Positions 9,598 through 19,354 of a stretch of 64,000 bases of DNA are shown one piece after another. The DNA is from CAXBNB01 sp049115735. Lineage in GTDB: Bacteria > Bacteroidota > Bacteroidia > Cytophagales > Cyclobacteriaceae. Position numbers and translations under genes: made by a program. The notes under the pieces are model-generated. The model saw only the letters and a program-made list of their open reading frames with translations, was not told where the DNA came from and did no database searches. Positions within the stretch are counted from its first letter, which is position 1, and each line of letters starts with the position of its first letter. The stretch covers positions 1-64,000 of the forward strand of contig JAGDZP010000021.1 of NCBI GenBank assembly GCA_049115735.1. Reading direction: 5' to 3'.

Positions 9598-11298
9598 ATG
9601 GATAGATACATACTACTTATGAAGGAAGTCCCTTTTAACATAATATCTATGACAACTAAGATAATTGTTGTTTTACTGATATGCTTTGCAAGGCCATCTT
9701 GTTCTCAAATAAGAGTATTTGAAAACCCTAAAGCTGGTAGTCCAATACAAAGCTTACAATGGGAAGTGAATGATGTTGTTTATAAGTTAAAAAATAATAT
9801 CGATTTGCCGTTTAGCAAAGACGTCTATGCTATGGTGATTAGTGACGGGAATCAACAAAAAATCCCTTTATTCTATAATGGTGAAAATAGCTGGGTTTTT
9901 CGCTATTCCAGTGCTACAACTGGCAAAAAAACTTTTAGTGTAACCGGGGATATCCCAGAGCTGAATGGTAAAAAAGGGCAGTTTTTAATAGCAGAGAATA
10001 AGAAGAAAGATCGTCATGGATCTGTGGTGTTAAAAAAAGAAGACCCAAAGCATTTTTATTATCAGGATGGTTCGCACTATTTCAACCTTGCCTTTGAATG
10101 TGATTGGTTGTTTGCTTTGGACTATGGCCAAAATGAACTGAAGAAGACCAATCAACTCTTGTCTACAATAGCTGAGCATGGTTACAATCAAATTGTAATG
10201 AATTTTTATTCTTATGATGTATCCTGGCCCAAAGATGAACTATTGACAAAACATCCAGAACATGAATATGGAGGTAGAGAAGACATATTTCCATTTTTAG
10301 GTTCAAATTCAAATCCTGATTATAGTGCCCTAAACGTTGATTTTTTCAAACATTTTGACAGGGTCATTGCACAAATGCACGACAAAGAAATTGTAAGTCA
10401 TTTGATGATTTATGTGTGGAATAAATTGGTAGCCTGGCCTGAAATGGAGTCTGATGCAGACAATATGTATTACGATTATGTGGTGAAAAGATATCAGGCC
10501 TTTCCCAATATTATATGGGACGTATCAAAAGAGGCATTGCATAAAACGCGAGCAACCAAGGAGTACATTTCAGAGCGGATCGATCGTACGAGAAAATTAG
10601 ATTCGTTTGAGAGACTCGTGTCAGTGCATGATTATGGGTTTTGTAGAAATAACGCTGACCAGGTAGACTTCATTTCCATGCAAAATTGGAAACATACATT
10701 GTATCAGCATATGTTAGATGCTCGGAAAGATTTTCCAAACAAACCTATTTTCAACATAGAACATGGTGGATATGAAGAATCACCTTATGTTGTTTTCCCA
10801 GGGGCATATGCTGATGCCGAGGCTTGCTTAAGACGGAATTACATGTGTTTGTTTGCGGGAGGATATACCACCTACTATTGGCAAGCCGCCTCATGGAATG
10901 CAGTCATTCATAACCCGTTTGAACAACCGGAAGATTTTGTTAAACCACATTTCGATTATTTCTCACATATGAGAAGACTATTTGAGTCGGTGCATTTTGA
11001 AAATTGCGAGCCATTATCCAATTACAATTCCAGTGGATACAACCTGACCAATAAAAAAGATGGAATTGTTTTGATGTATACACCCAAAGAAAACCAATGG
11101 GTCGGACCGAATAAAGTAATATCGGACAACTTCAGTTATGGAAATGCTTCTCAACAATGGTTCAATACGCTTACCGGAGAGTACACTGCAGAAGTAAAAT
11201 TCGAGAAAAAGGAACTTGGATTTTGGGATTGGAGACCCTGGCGCGGTGAGGCTGATGCAATTCTTATTATCAGAGGTTTAAACGTACTACCCAAATGA
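9598..11298 (+). CDS. DUF5060/DUF4038-type glycoside hydrolase
   Basis: A secreted putative glycosidase of up to 566 residues. An N-terminal beta-sandwich of DUF5060 type (about 35-125) precedes a TIM-barrel of the DUF4038/apiosidase-like class (about 140-460). Likely catalytic carboxylates, by position in the fold, are Glu312 (in WDVSKEA) and Glu388 (in FNIEHGGYE). Three in-frame ATGs are possible; the one at 9649 (MTTKIIVVLL...) gives the cleanest signal peptide, so the first 17 residues may not be translated. The stop overlaps the start of the next gene by 4 bp (ATGA), so the two are probably translationally coupled. Related proteins are common in Bacteroidota loci for algal and plant glycans, but the linkage cut here is unknown. 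Confidence 0.75.
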   Translation: MDRYILLMKEVPFNIISMTTKIIVVLLICFARPSCSQIRVFENPKAGSPIQSLQWEVNDVVYKLKNNIDLPFSKDVYAMVISDGNQQKIPLFYNGENSWVFRYSSATTGKKTFSVTGDIPELNGKKGQFLIAENKKKDRHGSVVLKKEDPKHFYYQDGSHYFNLAFECDWLFALDYGQNELKKTNQLLSTIAEHGYNQIVMNFYSYDVSWPKDELLTKHPEHEYGGREDIFPFLGSNSNPDYSALNVDFFKHFDRVIAQMHDKEIVSHLMIYVWNKLVAWPEMESDADNMYYDYVVKRYQAFPNIIWDVSKEALHKTRATKEYISERIDRTRKLDSFERLVSVHDYGFCRNNADQVDFISMQNWKHTLYQHMLDARKDFPNKPIFNIEHGGYEESPYVVFPGAYADAEACLRRNYMCLFAGGYTTYYWQAASWNAVIHNPFEQPEDFVKPHFDYFSHMRRLFESVHFENCEPLSNYNSSGYNLTNKKDGIVLMYTPKENQWVGPNKVISDNFSYGNASQQWFNTLTGEYTAEVKFEKKELGFWDWRPWRGEADAILIIRGLNVLPK

Positions 11299-13061
11299 TC
11301 AGTTTGTTCAACCCTTTTCAATCTACGGAAAATAGACCCTTCAAAAGAGCAATCTTTATTGCAGATGGTGACTTTATAAAAAAAGTGTCAAATAAAGGAT
11401 CTGTTAATCAATTCATCATAAAAAAAATCACTATCACTTTGATTTTTGGGCTCATCAGCACATTTGCCTTTTCCACCGAATATTTTTTTAGTTCTACAAA
11501 TGGGAATAACCAGAACAGTGGAACTTCCATTGAAAAACCAATAAAAGATCTTTCTGAAATAAGCGACTTACAACTAAAAGCGGGGGATAAGATTTTTTTA
11601 AAAAAGGGAGATGTTTTTTATGGTTCTATTAAGCTTTCAAATATTGTAGGGCAATTAAAAAATGCTGTTCTCCTATCAAGTTATGGAGATGGAAATCAAA
11701 AGCCACTGATAGACGCGAAAGGAGAGTTAAATGGAATTTTAATAGAAAACTGCAGCCATATCAAAGTTGAAGATATTGAAATAACAGCAAACGGTGGCAG
11801 TATCACAAATTATGACGTCAATAAAAATTATATGCGTTGTGGTGTTTTTATTACCACTAGTCGGGAAGGAAATTTTACAGGCATAACACTAGAGAATTTA
11901 TATGTGCGAGATATTTTTTTCGAAGAAAAAGGATTCAATCGGGGTACAGCAGAAATATTAACCGGAAACGGCACGCAGAATTATGGCTGGGGTATCAGAG
12001 CTATTAGTAAGAAACCTAAAGCCGTGCTGAATGATATTCTGGTTTCAAACTGTTTGATAGAAAATGTTGCACACTCTGGTATTCGCTTTACTGGAGACCA
12101 TGCGTTGGGAAGGAAGAGAGAAAAAAACATAAAAAAGGTTAAAATCCATAACAACCGGGTTTTACGTGTTGGAGGGCCAGGCTTGCAAGTTTCAGTTGGA
12201 GAACATGTGGAGTTTAAAGGCAATCATGTCAATTATTCTGGTAGTCCGGATGATTCGCGTAAATGGGGGCGAGGAAGTGGACTTTGGGTTTGGGGTTGCT
12301 CCAATGTATTGATCGAAAAAAACAGTTTTAGAAACGCCAATGGCCCTGCAGATTCTGCCGGTTGTCACATAGACTTCAATAATAATAACGTAATCGTCCA
12401 ATATAATCTTAGCGAGAATAATGACGGGGGTTTCTGTGAGATTTTGGGTAACAATTACAACTGTGCCTATCGTTACAATGTGAGTATCAATGACGGTTCG
12501 CGCGAGAAAATAGAGGGCAAGACATTAGTAGCTGGAGTAATGTTTTGGTTAGCTGGATTTGTCGGTTTTGGTAAAACACCTAAGGGACCTTTTAATACTT
12601 ATTTCTACAACAACACCATATACGTAAAGGATGGAATAAACCCGGAAGTAGCTATCAATAAGGCTACAAAAGGAGTGTTCATTGCAAATAATATTTTCTA
12701 TTTGGAAGGACATGCTTCTTCTGATAAAAGAATGCAGTTCAGACCAGAAAGTGGTCCGATTCCAAATGTTGTATTCAAAAACAACTTGTATTTAAAGGAA
12801 GACAATTGGCCCCCACCTTCTGAAGTGATGTTTTCTGATAAAGCTCCATTTTTCGGAGATCCACAATTTGCAAATAAAGGGGGATCAGAGATTGAAGATT
12901 ATACTCCTAAAAACTACGAGTTAATTAGAAACAAAGGAATAGACATTGAAATGATACCTATGGATTCTATAGGATTAATGGGCGGGCTCAAGGTTAAAAC
13001 AGATATCCTGGGAACGAAAATAAAGGGGATGCCCGATATGGGAGCTATCGAGCTGGATTAA
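11295..13061 (+). CDS. secreted right-handed beta-helix protein
   Basis: A 588-residue protein with parallel beta-helix character: repeated short turns such as GILIENCSHIKVEDIEI, VEFKGNHVNYSG and NVIVQYNLSENNDGG across about residues 90-480. Folds of this type are used by polysaccharide lyases, GH28-like hydrolases, sulfated-galactan hydrolases and epimerases, so it probably binds or cuts the same glycan as its coupled neighbour. The first about 40 residues are polar and precede the hydrophobic segment ITITLIFGLISTFAFS (about 46-61). The start ATG overlaps the upstream stop by 4 bp, and no other ATG lies between it and the hydrophobic core, so the long N-region may be real or a non-ATG start may be used. 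Confidence 0.7.
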   Translation: MISLFNPFQSTENRPFKRAIFIADGDFIKKVSNKGSVNQFIIKKITITLIFGLISTFAFSTEYFFSSTNGNNQNSGTSIEKPIKDLSEISDLQLKAGDKIFLKKGDVFYGSIKLSNIVGQLKNAVLLSSYGDGNQKPLIDAKGELNGILIENCSHIKVEDIEITANGGSITNYDVNKNYMRCGVFITTSREGNFTGITLENLYVRDIFFEEKGFNRGTAEILTGNGTQNYGWGIRAISKKPKAVLNDILVSNCLIENVAHSGIRFTGDHALGRKREKNIKKVKIHNNRVLRVGGPGLQVSVGEHVEFKGNHVNYSGSPDDSRKWGRGSGLWVWGCSNVLIEKNSFRNANGPADSAGCHIDFNNNNVIVQYNLSENNDGGFCEILGNNYNCAYRYNVSINDGSREKIEGKTLVAGVMFWLAGFVGFGKTPKGPFNTYFYNNTIYVKDGINPEVAINKATKGVFIANNIFYLEGHASSDKRMQFRPESGPIPNVVFKNNLYLKEDNWPPPSEVMFSDKAPFFGDPQFANKGGSEIEDYTPKNYELIRNKGIDIEMIPMDSIGLMGGLKVKTDILGTKIKGMPDMGAIELD

Positions 13062-13162
13062 GAAATAAGTCCATTCATCGATTTGGGTGCATTTAACAGT
13101 GGAATATATCCTTACGAAAAAACTGAAAAAGCAAGGTTTACAAAAAATCAATTTATTAGAAA

Positions 13163-15718
13163 ATGAGGTCACTAATTAATATTATTATCACTTCGGCACT
13201 TATAGTTGCGTGCACTGCTCATGGTACTGAAAAAAGTACAGTTGAAAGTCAATACGACAGGAGGAGCAATGACTTTAATTTTGGTTGGAAATTTTTGCTG
13301 GCTAAGGATTCTTCCTCAACAGTTGAAAGCTTACCTGCTTTTGATGATGAAAGCTGGAGAGATCTACGTCTACCCCATGATTGGAGCGTAGAGCACCCTT
13401 TTGATTCATTGTTGAATGGTGCCACTGGCTACTTACCTGGAGGAACAGGTTGGTATCGAAAGCACTTTGATGCCAATCCAGATCGCAAAACTTATATACT
13501 CTTCGATGGGATTTACAATAGATCTGATGTCTGGGTCAATGGGAAAAAACTCGGTTTTCACCCCTATGGTTATTCACCTTTCTACTATGATGTGACTGAG
13601 CATCTAAATTCTGATGGCAAGAATAATGTAGTTGCTGTAAAGGTCGATAGGACAAGATACATTGATAGCCGTTGGTACACCGGAGGAGGCATTTATCGAA
13701 ATGTTGAATTGATCACGACTGACAAACTACACATTCCTATCTGGGGAACTTTTGTCTCTACACCAGAGGTCTCATCGGATCAAGCTACGGCCAAGCTTGA
13801 AGTGAAAGTAAAGAATGACTACCGCGAAAATAAGACTGTAGAAATAAGTACAGAAATACTTGACCCAAGTGGCAAGAAAGTGTCTTCAGCAAAATCTTCG
13901 TTGGACGTTGGTGCTGGTCTAGAATCATTGACTTTGCAGGAGTTTGAAGTACCATCTCCACAACTTTGGGATATAGAGTCACCAAACCTTTACAAAGCAG
14001 TGACCACCGTATCATCTAAAGGTGAGCATACGGATAAATACCAAACTATTTTTGGGATTCGCTCAATCCGCTTTGATACAGATATGGGCTTCTATTTGAA
14101 TAAAAAAAACATTAAGATCAAAGGTGTGTGTCTGCATCATGATGGTGGTCTGGTTGGATCAGCAGTACCAAAAGGTGTTTGGAAAAGAAGACTGCAAACA
14201 TTAAGAGATGGTGGTTGTAATGCTATCAGAATAGCTCATAACCCAGCATCTCAGGAGTTTTTGGATCTATGCGACGAGATGGGTTTTCTGGTGCAGGATG
14301 AATTCTATGATGAGTGGGATTATCCTAAAGATAAGAGACTCAATCAACAGGAAAGGCATTCTGATTATCATTCCAGAGGGCATGCTGAATTCTTTCAGGA
14401 ATGGGCTGAAAAAGATTTGAAAATTGTCGCCCAGGCACACAGAAATCACCCTTCGATCTTTCAGTGGAGTATTGGTAATGAAATCGAATGGACATACCAC
14501 CCCAGATATAGAAATGTAACAGGCTATTTCAATATGAACTGGAAAGGAAATTATTTTTGGGAACTTCCTCCAAATTCTCCTGAACAAATCAAAGAGAACT
14601 TTGAAAATTATCCTGGAGAGGAATATGAACTAGCAACAACCGGGCATAAACTGGCCAAGTGGACAAGGGAAATAGATACCACCAGATACATTACGGCCAA
14701 CTGTATTTTGCCTTCTGCAAGTCATGCTTCAGGTTTTGCAAACGCACTTGATGTGGTCGGATATAGTTATCGACGAGTTATGTACGATTTTATGCATGAG
14801 CAATATCCGGAGAGACCTATAATGGGTACCGAAAACCTTGGTCAGTGGCATGAATGGAAGGCTGTAGAAGAAAGAGACCATATTGCAGGGTTGTTTATAT
14901 GGACGGGTATCGACTACATGGGAGAGTCTCATGGTTCCTGGCCGAGGAAGGCCACCAACTCCGGTTTATTGGATGTGGCAGGGTTTGAAACAGGATCTTA
15001 TCAAATGTATAAGGCACTATGGACAGAAGAGCCACAGATCAGTATCTCAACCCAGAATATTGAAAAATCTATGAATAAAATCAGCGAATCGACCGGACTT
15101 TTGGTAGCCAAAAATCCTGAAGCCTGGAAAACTCGCACCTGGGTTTGGCAGGATGTAAACAATCACTGGAATTACGAAGAAGGCAAATTGATCAGTGTTG
15201 AGATATATTCCAATTGTGAGGAAACAGAACTGTTTTTGAATGATAAATCCCTCGGCGCAAGAAAATTGGAGGAGTTTGAAGACCATATTTATAAGTGGGC
15301 TGTACCATATGAGTCGGGTACTCTGGAAGCTAGGGGTAGGAGAGCTGGTGATAGTGTGACCTCAAAGTTGGTAAGTGCAGGTCGACCTGCGGGAATAAAA
15401 ATTATTACAGATAAGCCAAAGATTAAGGCAGATGGTTATGATGTTGCCCATATCGTCGTACAATTAATTGATGCGAACGGTAATTCTGTAAAAACTGAAG
15501 ACAGGCAGATCAATTTTACGCTAGATGGCAATGCAAAAATCCTTGGCGTTGACAATGGAGCACCTGACAATGTGCAGCCTTACCAGTCTAAGTCAATTAT
15601 TACAAGCCAGGGTAGGGCATTGATGATCATTCAGTCCAATACGGACTCCTCGGAATTGACAGTAACTGCGAGATCTAATAATTTGGAAAGCGCAAGTATT
15701 GGTTTGGTTGCGGAATAG
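13163..15718 (+). CDS. GH2-family beta-galactosidase-like enzyme
   Basis: A glycoside hydrolase family 2 protein of 851 residues, exported (hydrophobic leader with a possible lipobox, IVACTAHG, cysteine 17). Order: sugar-binding jelly roll (about 35-190, with RLPHDWSVEHPF), immunoglobulin-like domain (about 195-305), TIM-barrel (about 310-600), then C-terminal domains including an Ig-like module. The acid/base is Glu440 in WSIGNEIEW and the nucleophile Glu557 in MGTENLG. GH2 enzymes are retaining exo-glycosidases; beta-galactosidases of this family trim galactose from agar- and porphyran-derived oligosaccharides. With GH117 next door, alternating exo-removal of D-galactose and L-AHG is a plausible division of labour. 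Specificity is inferred, not shown. Confidence 0.88.
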   Translation: MRSLINIIITSALIVACTAHGTEKSTVESQYDRRSNDFNFGWKFLLAKDSSSTVESLPAFDDESWRDLRLPHDWSVEHPFDSLLNGATGYLPGGTGWYRKHFDANPDRKTYILFDGIYNRSDVWVNGKKLGFHPYGYSPFYYDVTEHLNSDGKNNVVAVKVDRTRYIDSRWYTGGGIYRNVELITTDKLHIPIWGTFVSTPEVSSDQATAKLEVKVKNDYRENKTVEISTEILDPSGKKVSSAKSSLDVGAGLESLTLQEFEVPSPQLWDIESPNLYKAVTTVSSKGEHTDKYQTIFGIRSIRFDTDMGFYLNKKNIKIKGVCLHHDGGLVGSAVPKGVWKRRLQTLRDGGCNAIRIAHNPASQEFLDLCDEMGFLVQDEFYDEWDYPKDKRLNQQERHSDYHSRGHAEFFQEWAEKDLKIVAQAHRNHPSIFQWSIGNEIEWTYHPRYRNVTGYFNMNWKGNYFWELPPNSPEQIKENFENYPGEEYELATTGHKLAKWTREIDTTRYITANCILPSASHASGFANALDVVGYSYRRVMYDFMHEQYPERPIMGTENLGQWHEWKAVEERDHIAGLFIWTGIDYMGESHGSWPRKATNSGLLDVAGFETGSYQMYKALWTEEPQISISTQNIEKSMNKISESTGLLVAKNPEAWKTRTWVWQDVNNHWNYEEGKLISVEIYSNCEETELFLNDKSLGARKLEEFEDHIYKWAVPYESGTLEARGRRAGDSVTSKLVSAGRPAGIKIITDKPKIKADGYDVAHIVVQLIDANGNSVKTEDRQINFTLDGNAKILGVDNGAPDNVQPYQSKSIITSQGRALMIIQSNTDSSELTVTARSNNLESASIGLVAE

Positions 15719-15756
15719 TTTTAACAATTGATTAGGAAGTATTTCCCAATATTGAG

Positions 15757-15800
15757 AGCTGATATTTCGGAGTGCTAACTTCTGATATCAGCTTTTTTTT
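15757..15800 (+). terminator. terminator after GH2 gene
   Basis: AGCTGATAT pairs with ATATCAGCT across a 19-base loop and is followed by eight T. GH117 downstream is therefore likely to have its own promoter. Confidence 0.75.
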
Positions 15801-15850
15801 ATTTTGGCTTACGTATTCTTCACGGCTGCCTTGTTTGTATACAAGAGGTT

Positions 15851-15867
15851 GTTAGGAATTTGTTCAG
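15851..15867 (+). promoter_or_regulatory. degenerate copy of the tandem GTYYAG motif upstream of GH117
   Basis: GTTAGG, five bases (AATTT), GTTCAG. The second hexamer and the 11-bp start-to-start distance match the sites at 4168 and 32203, but the first hexamer departs at two positions. It lies about 95 bp before the GH117 start, just after the preceding terminator. Confidence 0.3.
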
Positions 15868-15959
15868 ATGGCACATGCCGCACAGAATAAGTTGACCTTT
15901 TGGAGTGACAGCCAAATCAACCTTTGCTCTTAAACCAATTAATTTAAACCAAACTATAT

Positions 15960-17246
15960 ATGAAAACCTACCTTATTATTGCTTCACTTGTGCTTGTAGC
16001 ACTTTCATGCGATACACCAAAACCAGAGTCTGCGGTACAGCCTATAGATGAACATCCTGACGGCTTCCCTTATGGTAATGTGCCAAGGGAAAAACCCAAT
16101 ACTCCTATGAGTGCTGCATTCAATCGTATATATGACGGTACCTATACAGGGCTGGAAGTTCAAAGCAACGAACTATTCTCGACATTTAAATACACCCCAT
16201 TGAAGGGTTTTGACTACAGAAATGGAGATGCTACCATCTCAAGACGAGATGCTTCAAAAGTTATCAAAGCAAATGGCAAATATTATGTATGGTACACCCA
16301 CAGGGATACACCTACACCGCCAGATGCGTATAATGGAAATGATACCATTCCTGCCAGGGATTGGGATTTAGCAGAAATATGGTATGCCACTAGTGAAGAT
16401 GGTTTTACCTGGGAAGAGCAAGGTGTGGCCGTGCCGAGGCTGGAGAAACCCAATGCAGGATGGAGATCAGTCTCTACAGCTGACATCCTTGTTTATAAAG
16501 GAAAGTTCTACCTCTATTACCAGGCTTATACGGAAATGATGGGAGAACCTGGTAGCGGTCGGGGAGATTATTGTCCGGTTTCTGCATCAGTTGCTGATTC
16601 TCCGGATGGCCCTTGGACACCTGCCAATAAAGTGATTATTGAAAACGGACCTGAAGGCACCTGGGATCAACATGTAATACACGATCCGTATCCATTGGTT
16701 TATAAAGGAAAAATTTATCTCTATTATAAAGGAGAAATGGGCGGAGACCCAAGAGTTCGTGCTCAGGGTTTAGCTATTGGAGACGACCCATTTGGCCCGT
16801 TCGAAAAACACCCACTAAATCCTGTGATCAACTCAGGACATGAAACAGCACTGTTTCCGTTCAAAGAAGGTTTGGCAGCTATTGTCAGTCGTCATGGATT
16901 GGAACACAATACAATCCAATACGCTCCTGATGGTGTTAATTTTGAAATTGCTGCGATTTCTTCATTATTGCCAATCGCACCTGGCGCCCATGTTCCGGAT
17001 GCTTTTCTCGATAATGGTAATGGACGCGGAATCACTTGGGGGTTATGTCATTTTAGGGATGTGCTGAAAGTTGGGGGAGCCAGTCAAAGTTACAGCATGC
17101 TGGCACGATTCGATTGTGACTTAAGCCTGGATGTCGACGATCAGGAAATGAAAGACAGTGACATATTCAACCATCCTGAGATCAATTTTAAGTTTGAATT
17201 GAGTGAGAAGCAGATGGAGAGAATATTGGATAAAAATGGTCATTAA
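15960..17246 (+). CDS. GH117 alpha-1,3-(3,6-anhydro)-L-galactosidase-like lipoprotein
   Basis: A 428-residue lipoprotein (lipobox LVALSC, cysteine 17) with the five-bladed beta-propeller pattern of GH117. Recognition rests on family stretches SRRDASKVI (near 95), DWDLAEIWYATSEDGFTWEEQG (about 134-155), GWRSVSTADI (about 167), GPWTPANKV, HDPYPLVYKGKIYLYYKG (about 241-258) and SGHET (about 292). By family analogy Asp97, Asp242 and Glu295 form the acidic catalytic set. Characterised members release 3,6-anhydro-L-galactose from the non-reducing end of neoagaro-oligosaccharides. The product would feed the AHG operon at 32-42 kb. It stands between two terminators or weak hairpins and may be a single-gene unit. 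Confidence 0.87.
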   Translation: MKTYLIIASLVLVALSCDTPKPESAVQPIDEHPDGFPYGNVPREKPNTPMSAAFNRIYDGTYTGLEVQSNELFSTFKYTPLKGFDYRNGDATISRRDASKVIKANGKYYVWYTHRDTPTPPDAYNGNDTIPARDWDLAEIWYATSEDGFTWEEQGVAVPRLEKPNAGWRSVSTADILVYKGKFYLYYQAYTEMMGEPGSGRGDYCPVSASVADSPDGPWTPANKVIIENGPEGTWDQHVIHDPYPLVYKGKIYLYYKGEMGGDPRVRAQGLAIGDDPFGPFEKHPLNPVINSGHETALFPFKEGLAAIVSRHGLEHNTIQYAPDGVNFEIAAISSLLPIAPGAHVPDAFLDNGNGRGITWGLCHFRDVLKVGGASQSYSMLARFDCDLSLDVDDQEMKDSDIFNHPEINFKFELSEKQMERILDKNGH

Positions 17247-17298
17247 TCAGCTCATTGAGCAATTTTTTGTCAAAATACAAGTGTTTGCCCAGTTGAAT

Positions 17299-17328
17299 GT
17301 CTAGATTATGTCTAGTCATAAAGTCTAG
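17299..17328 (+). promoter_or_regulatory. putative operator, triple GTCTAG repeat upstream of sigma/FecR locus
   Basis: Three GTCTAG hexamers start at 17299, 17310 and 17323, in the same orientation. The first pair has the 11-bp spacing of the SusC1 and AHG sites (GTCTAG, ATTAT, GTCTAG, TCATAAA). A 9-bp direct repeat TGCAGTGTT also occurs at 17353 and 17428 in the same leader. The role of either is inferred. Confidence 0.5.
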
Positions 17329-17467
17329 GATTTCTAATTCTAAATTATACTTTGCAGTGTTATATACTGCACAAAACCTAAGTCAAAACCTTTATTAGAC
17401 TACAACAACAATTGGTCAAAAAACGATGCAGTGTTTTAGTTTTTAACTATTAAAATCTGAAGTCGTT

Positions 17468-18091
17468 ATGGAATTAGCAAGCGAAAATCAACAGTTCTTC
17501 GAACGTATAGTGAGGGAAGACGATGAGCGCGCATTCACCATTTTTTTCGAAAGATATCATGCCAAATTAATTCAATTTGCTTTGTTGTTCGTGCCTCATA
17601 TCGAACAGGCGGAGGATGTAATCTCTAATGTTCTTATACGCTTGATAAAGAATGCTGACAAGGTTTTTAAAATGCATAATCTTGAAGGCTACTTGTTTAT
17701 CTCGGTGAAAAATGAAGCCTTAAACTTCCTAAAAAAGGAAGGGAAGCATAAGCTCAATGTAATTGACCAAGACTCTGATTTCCATTCTCATGAGTATGTA
17801 GATCCCATGGAAAAGCTTCTGGAAAAAGAACTAAGACAGCTAATCACCAGAACGGTAGAAGGTTTCCCACCAAAAAGAAAAATGGTTTACAAGCTTATTA
17901 AGGATGAAGGCCTGAAATATAAGGAAGTAGCCACACTCATGGACCTTTCAAAGCGTACAGTGGAAGTTCACCTGAAGCTAGCCATTAAGGAGCTTCGAGC
18001 GACAGTCCGAAAATATATGGCTGACAAGAAGCCTGGCACAAGCTATATGAATGTAGCGAGGATGGCTTACTCTGTTTTGATGATCGGGTAA
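17468..18091 (+). CDS. ECF-type RNA polymerase sigma factor
   Basis: A 207-residue ECF sigma factor. Region 2 lies at about 25-90 (HIEQAEDVISNVLIRLIKN) and region 4 at about 130-185 (KMVYKLIKDEGLKYKEVATLMDLSKRTVEVHLKLAIKELR). It resembles the sigma factors that Bacteroidota place before FecR and an STN-containing SusC to switch on a PUL when the receptor is occupied. FecR follows after 148 bp and SusC2 after that, so it probably drives the 19-30 kb locus. The leader carries the GTCTAG triplet, suggesting that its own expression is tied to the galactan regulon. Confidence 0.92.
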   Translation: MELASENQQFFERIVREDDERAFTIFFERYHAKLIQFALLFVPHIEQAEDVISNVLIRLIKNADKVFKMHNLEGYLFISVKNEALNFLKKEGKHKLNVIDQDSDFHSHEYVDPMEKLLEKELRQLITRTVEGFPPKRKMVYKLIKDEGLKYKEVATLMDLSKRTVEVHLKLAIKELRATVRKYMADKKPGTSYMNVARMAYSVLMIG

Positions 18092-18239
18092 TAGATCTGT
18101 TCGGATCTAATCAAACAAGTATTTTTTGATTAAAAACAAGCCAAAAAACAGCAATGCGGCATTATCTGAAAAAAGTTTGCATTTGCGTTACGTATTTTTT
18201 TGGTGGTTTCTGTTTTTATCAGTGTAGCTCGAAAAGAAA

Positions 18240-19244
18240 ATGAAGAAGTACGACAAAATTGATGAATTTATTGCCAAAAAGGTATCAGGCGTATTGTCCA
18301 AAAAAGGCAATGATGAACTGAAAGCCTGGATGAATGAATCTTATCAAAATGCTGAAGAATTTGAGCTTCTGGAGAGAATTTGGAATGAGAAATCAGAAGA
18401 ACCCAAACTCATTAATTCTGAAGTTAGAGCAAGGCACATTTGGAGACAAGCAAAAAATAGCTCGTACTCTGGTTCATGGAAGTATTTTATTTCCAAGTAT
18501 TCGAACCATTTCAAATTAGCCGCTATGATTGTCGTGGTTTTAGGCCTGTCGTTTTTCATTTTCGACCAAATCGATTCGGAAAAGGATAAAATTGCTGGTC
18601 TACCCTCCAATGAATTAATAAGAAGTAGTAGTCCTTTCGGACATAAGACCCGTGTATCCCTTCCCGATGGCTCAATGGTATGGCTTAATTCGGGTAGTTA
18701 TGTTGAGTTTAGAGAGAATTTCAGTCATGATTCCCGTACCCTGGATCTTGTAGGTGAGGGGTTCTTTGATGTGAGAAAGGATAGCTTGAGGCCTTTTACA
18801 GTGAGATGTAATGGCGTAAACACTACGGCACTTGGTACTTCATTTAATATTTCAGCATTCCCGGAAAATGAGTCAGTTCATATAGGACTTATCACTGGAA
18901 GAGTTCTGGTCAACAATGTAGAGTTAGAACCAGGTGAAGGTGCGAATTTCGATAAAAGCAACAATTCAATTAAGGTTTCTAAAATAGATATCAACAAAGT
19001 GTTGGGATGGAAAGAAGGTACTTTGATTTTCGATGGTGATGATTTCAAGACATTTAAAAGCAAATTGGAGCGGTGGTATGGTGTTGACGTCAAAGTGCAA
19101 GGTACTCCTGCTGAAGACTGGTCAGTCATTGGAGAATTTAAGAAGGAATATCTGACTACCGTGCTGAATGCTGTGAGCTTTAACAAATCGTTTACATACG
19201 ATTTAAATGATAGACAATTACAAATTTATTTCAAACGAAAATGA
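18240..19244 (+). CDS. FecR-family anti-sigma factor
   Basis: A 334-residue inner-membrane anti-sigma factor. An N-terminal cytoplasmic part (about 1-80, usual DUF4880-like helical region with AWM and WRQ) should hold the sigma factor. A transmembrane helix follows (about 92-110), then the periplasmic FecR domain (about 125-235, with the usual LPDGSMVWLNSGS) and a C-terminal DUF4974-like region (about 260-334) that touches the STN domain of the receptor. Between the sigma gene and SusC2, it completes a three-part transmembrane signalling set. Confidence 0.93.
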   Translation: MKKYDKIDEFIAKKVSGVLSKKGNDELKAWMNESYQNAEEFELLERIWNEKSEEPKLINSEVRARHIWRQAKNSSYSGSWKYFISKYSNHFKLAAMIVVVLGLSFFIFDQIDSEKDKIAGLPSNELIRSSSPFGHKTRVSLPDGSMVWLNSGSYVEFRENFSHDSRTLDLVGEGFFDVRKDSLRPFTVRCNGVNTTALGTSFNISAFPENESVHIGLITGRVLVNNVELEPGEGANFDKSNNSIKVSKIDINKVLGWKEGTLIFDGDDFKTFKSKLERWYGVDVKVQGTPAEDWSVIGEFKKEYLTTVLNAVSFNKSFTYDLNDRQLQIYFKRK

Positions 19245-19283
19245 TTTTATATGGGTAAATAACAAATCACTACAAAAAAGAAA

Positions 19284-19311
19284 AGCTGCGGCAGGTGAGA
19301 GTGCCACAGCT
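19284..19311 (+). promoter_or_regulatory. hairpin in the SusC2 leader (possible attenuator)
   Basis: AGCTGCGGCA pairs with TGCCACAGCT (10 pairs, one mismatch) across an 8-base loop. Only TTTA follows, so termination would be weak. It sits between fecR and SusC2 and may lower read-through or protect the SusC2 message. Confidence 0.4.
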
Positions 19312-19354
19312 TTAGATCAGTTAATTAAATTAAGACTAACTAACATTTAAAATT

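Noticed and set aside
18092..18131. Two short hairpins between the sigma and fecR genes
   Set aside because: Stems of 6 and 7 bp in AT-rich DNA without a proper T-run; not strong enough for a terminator call.
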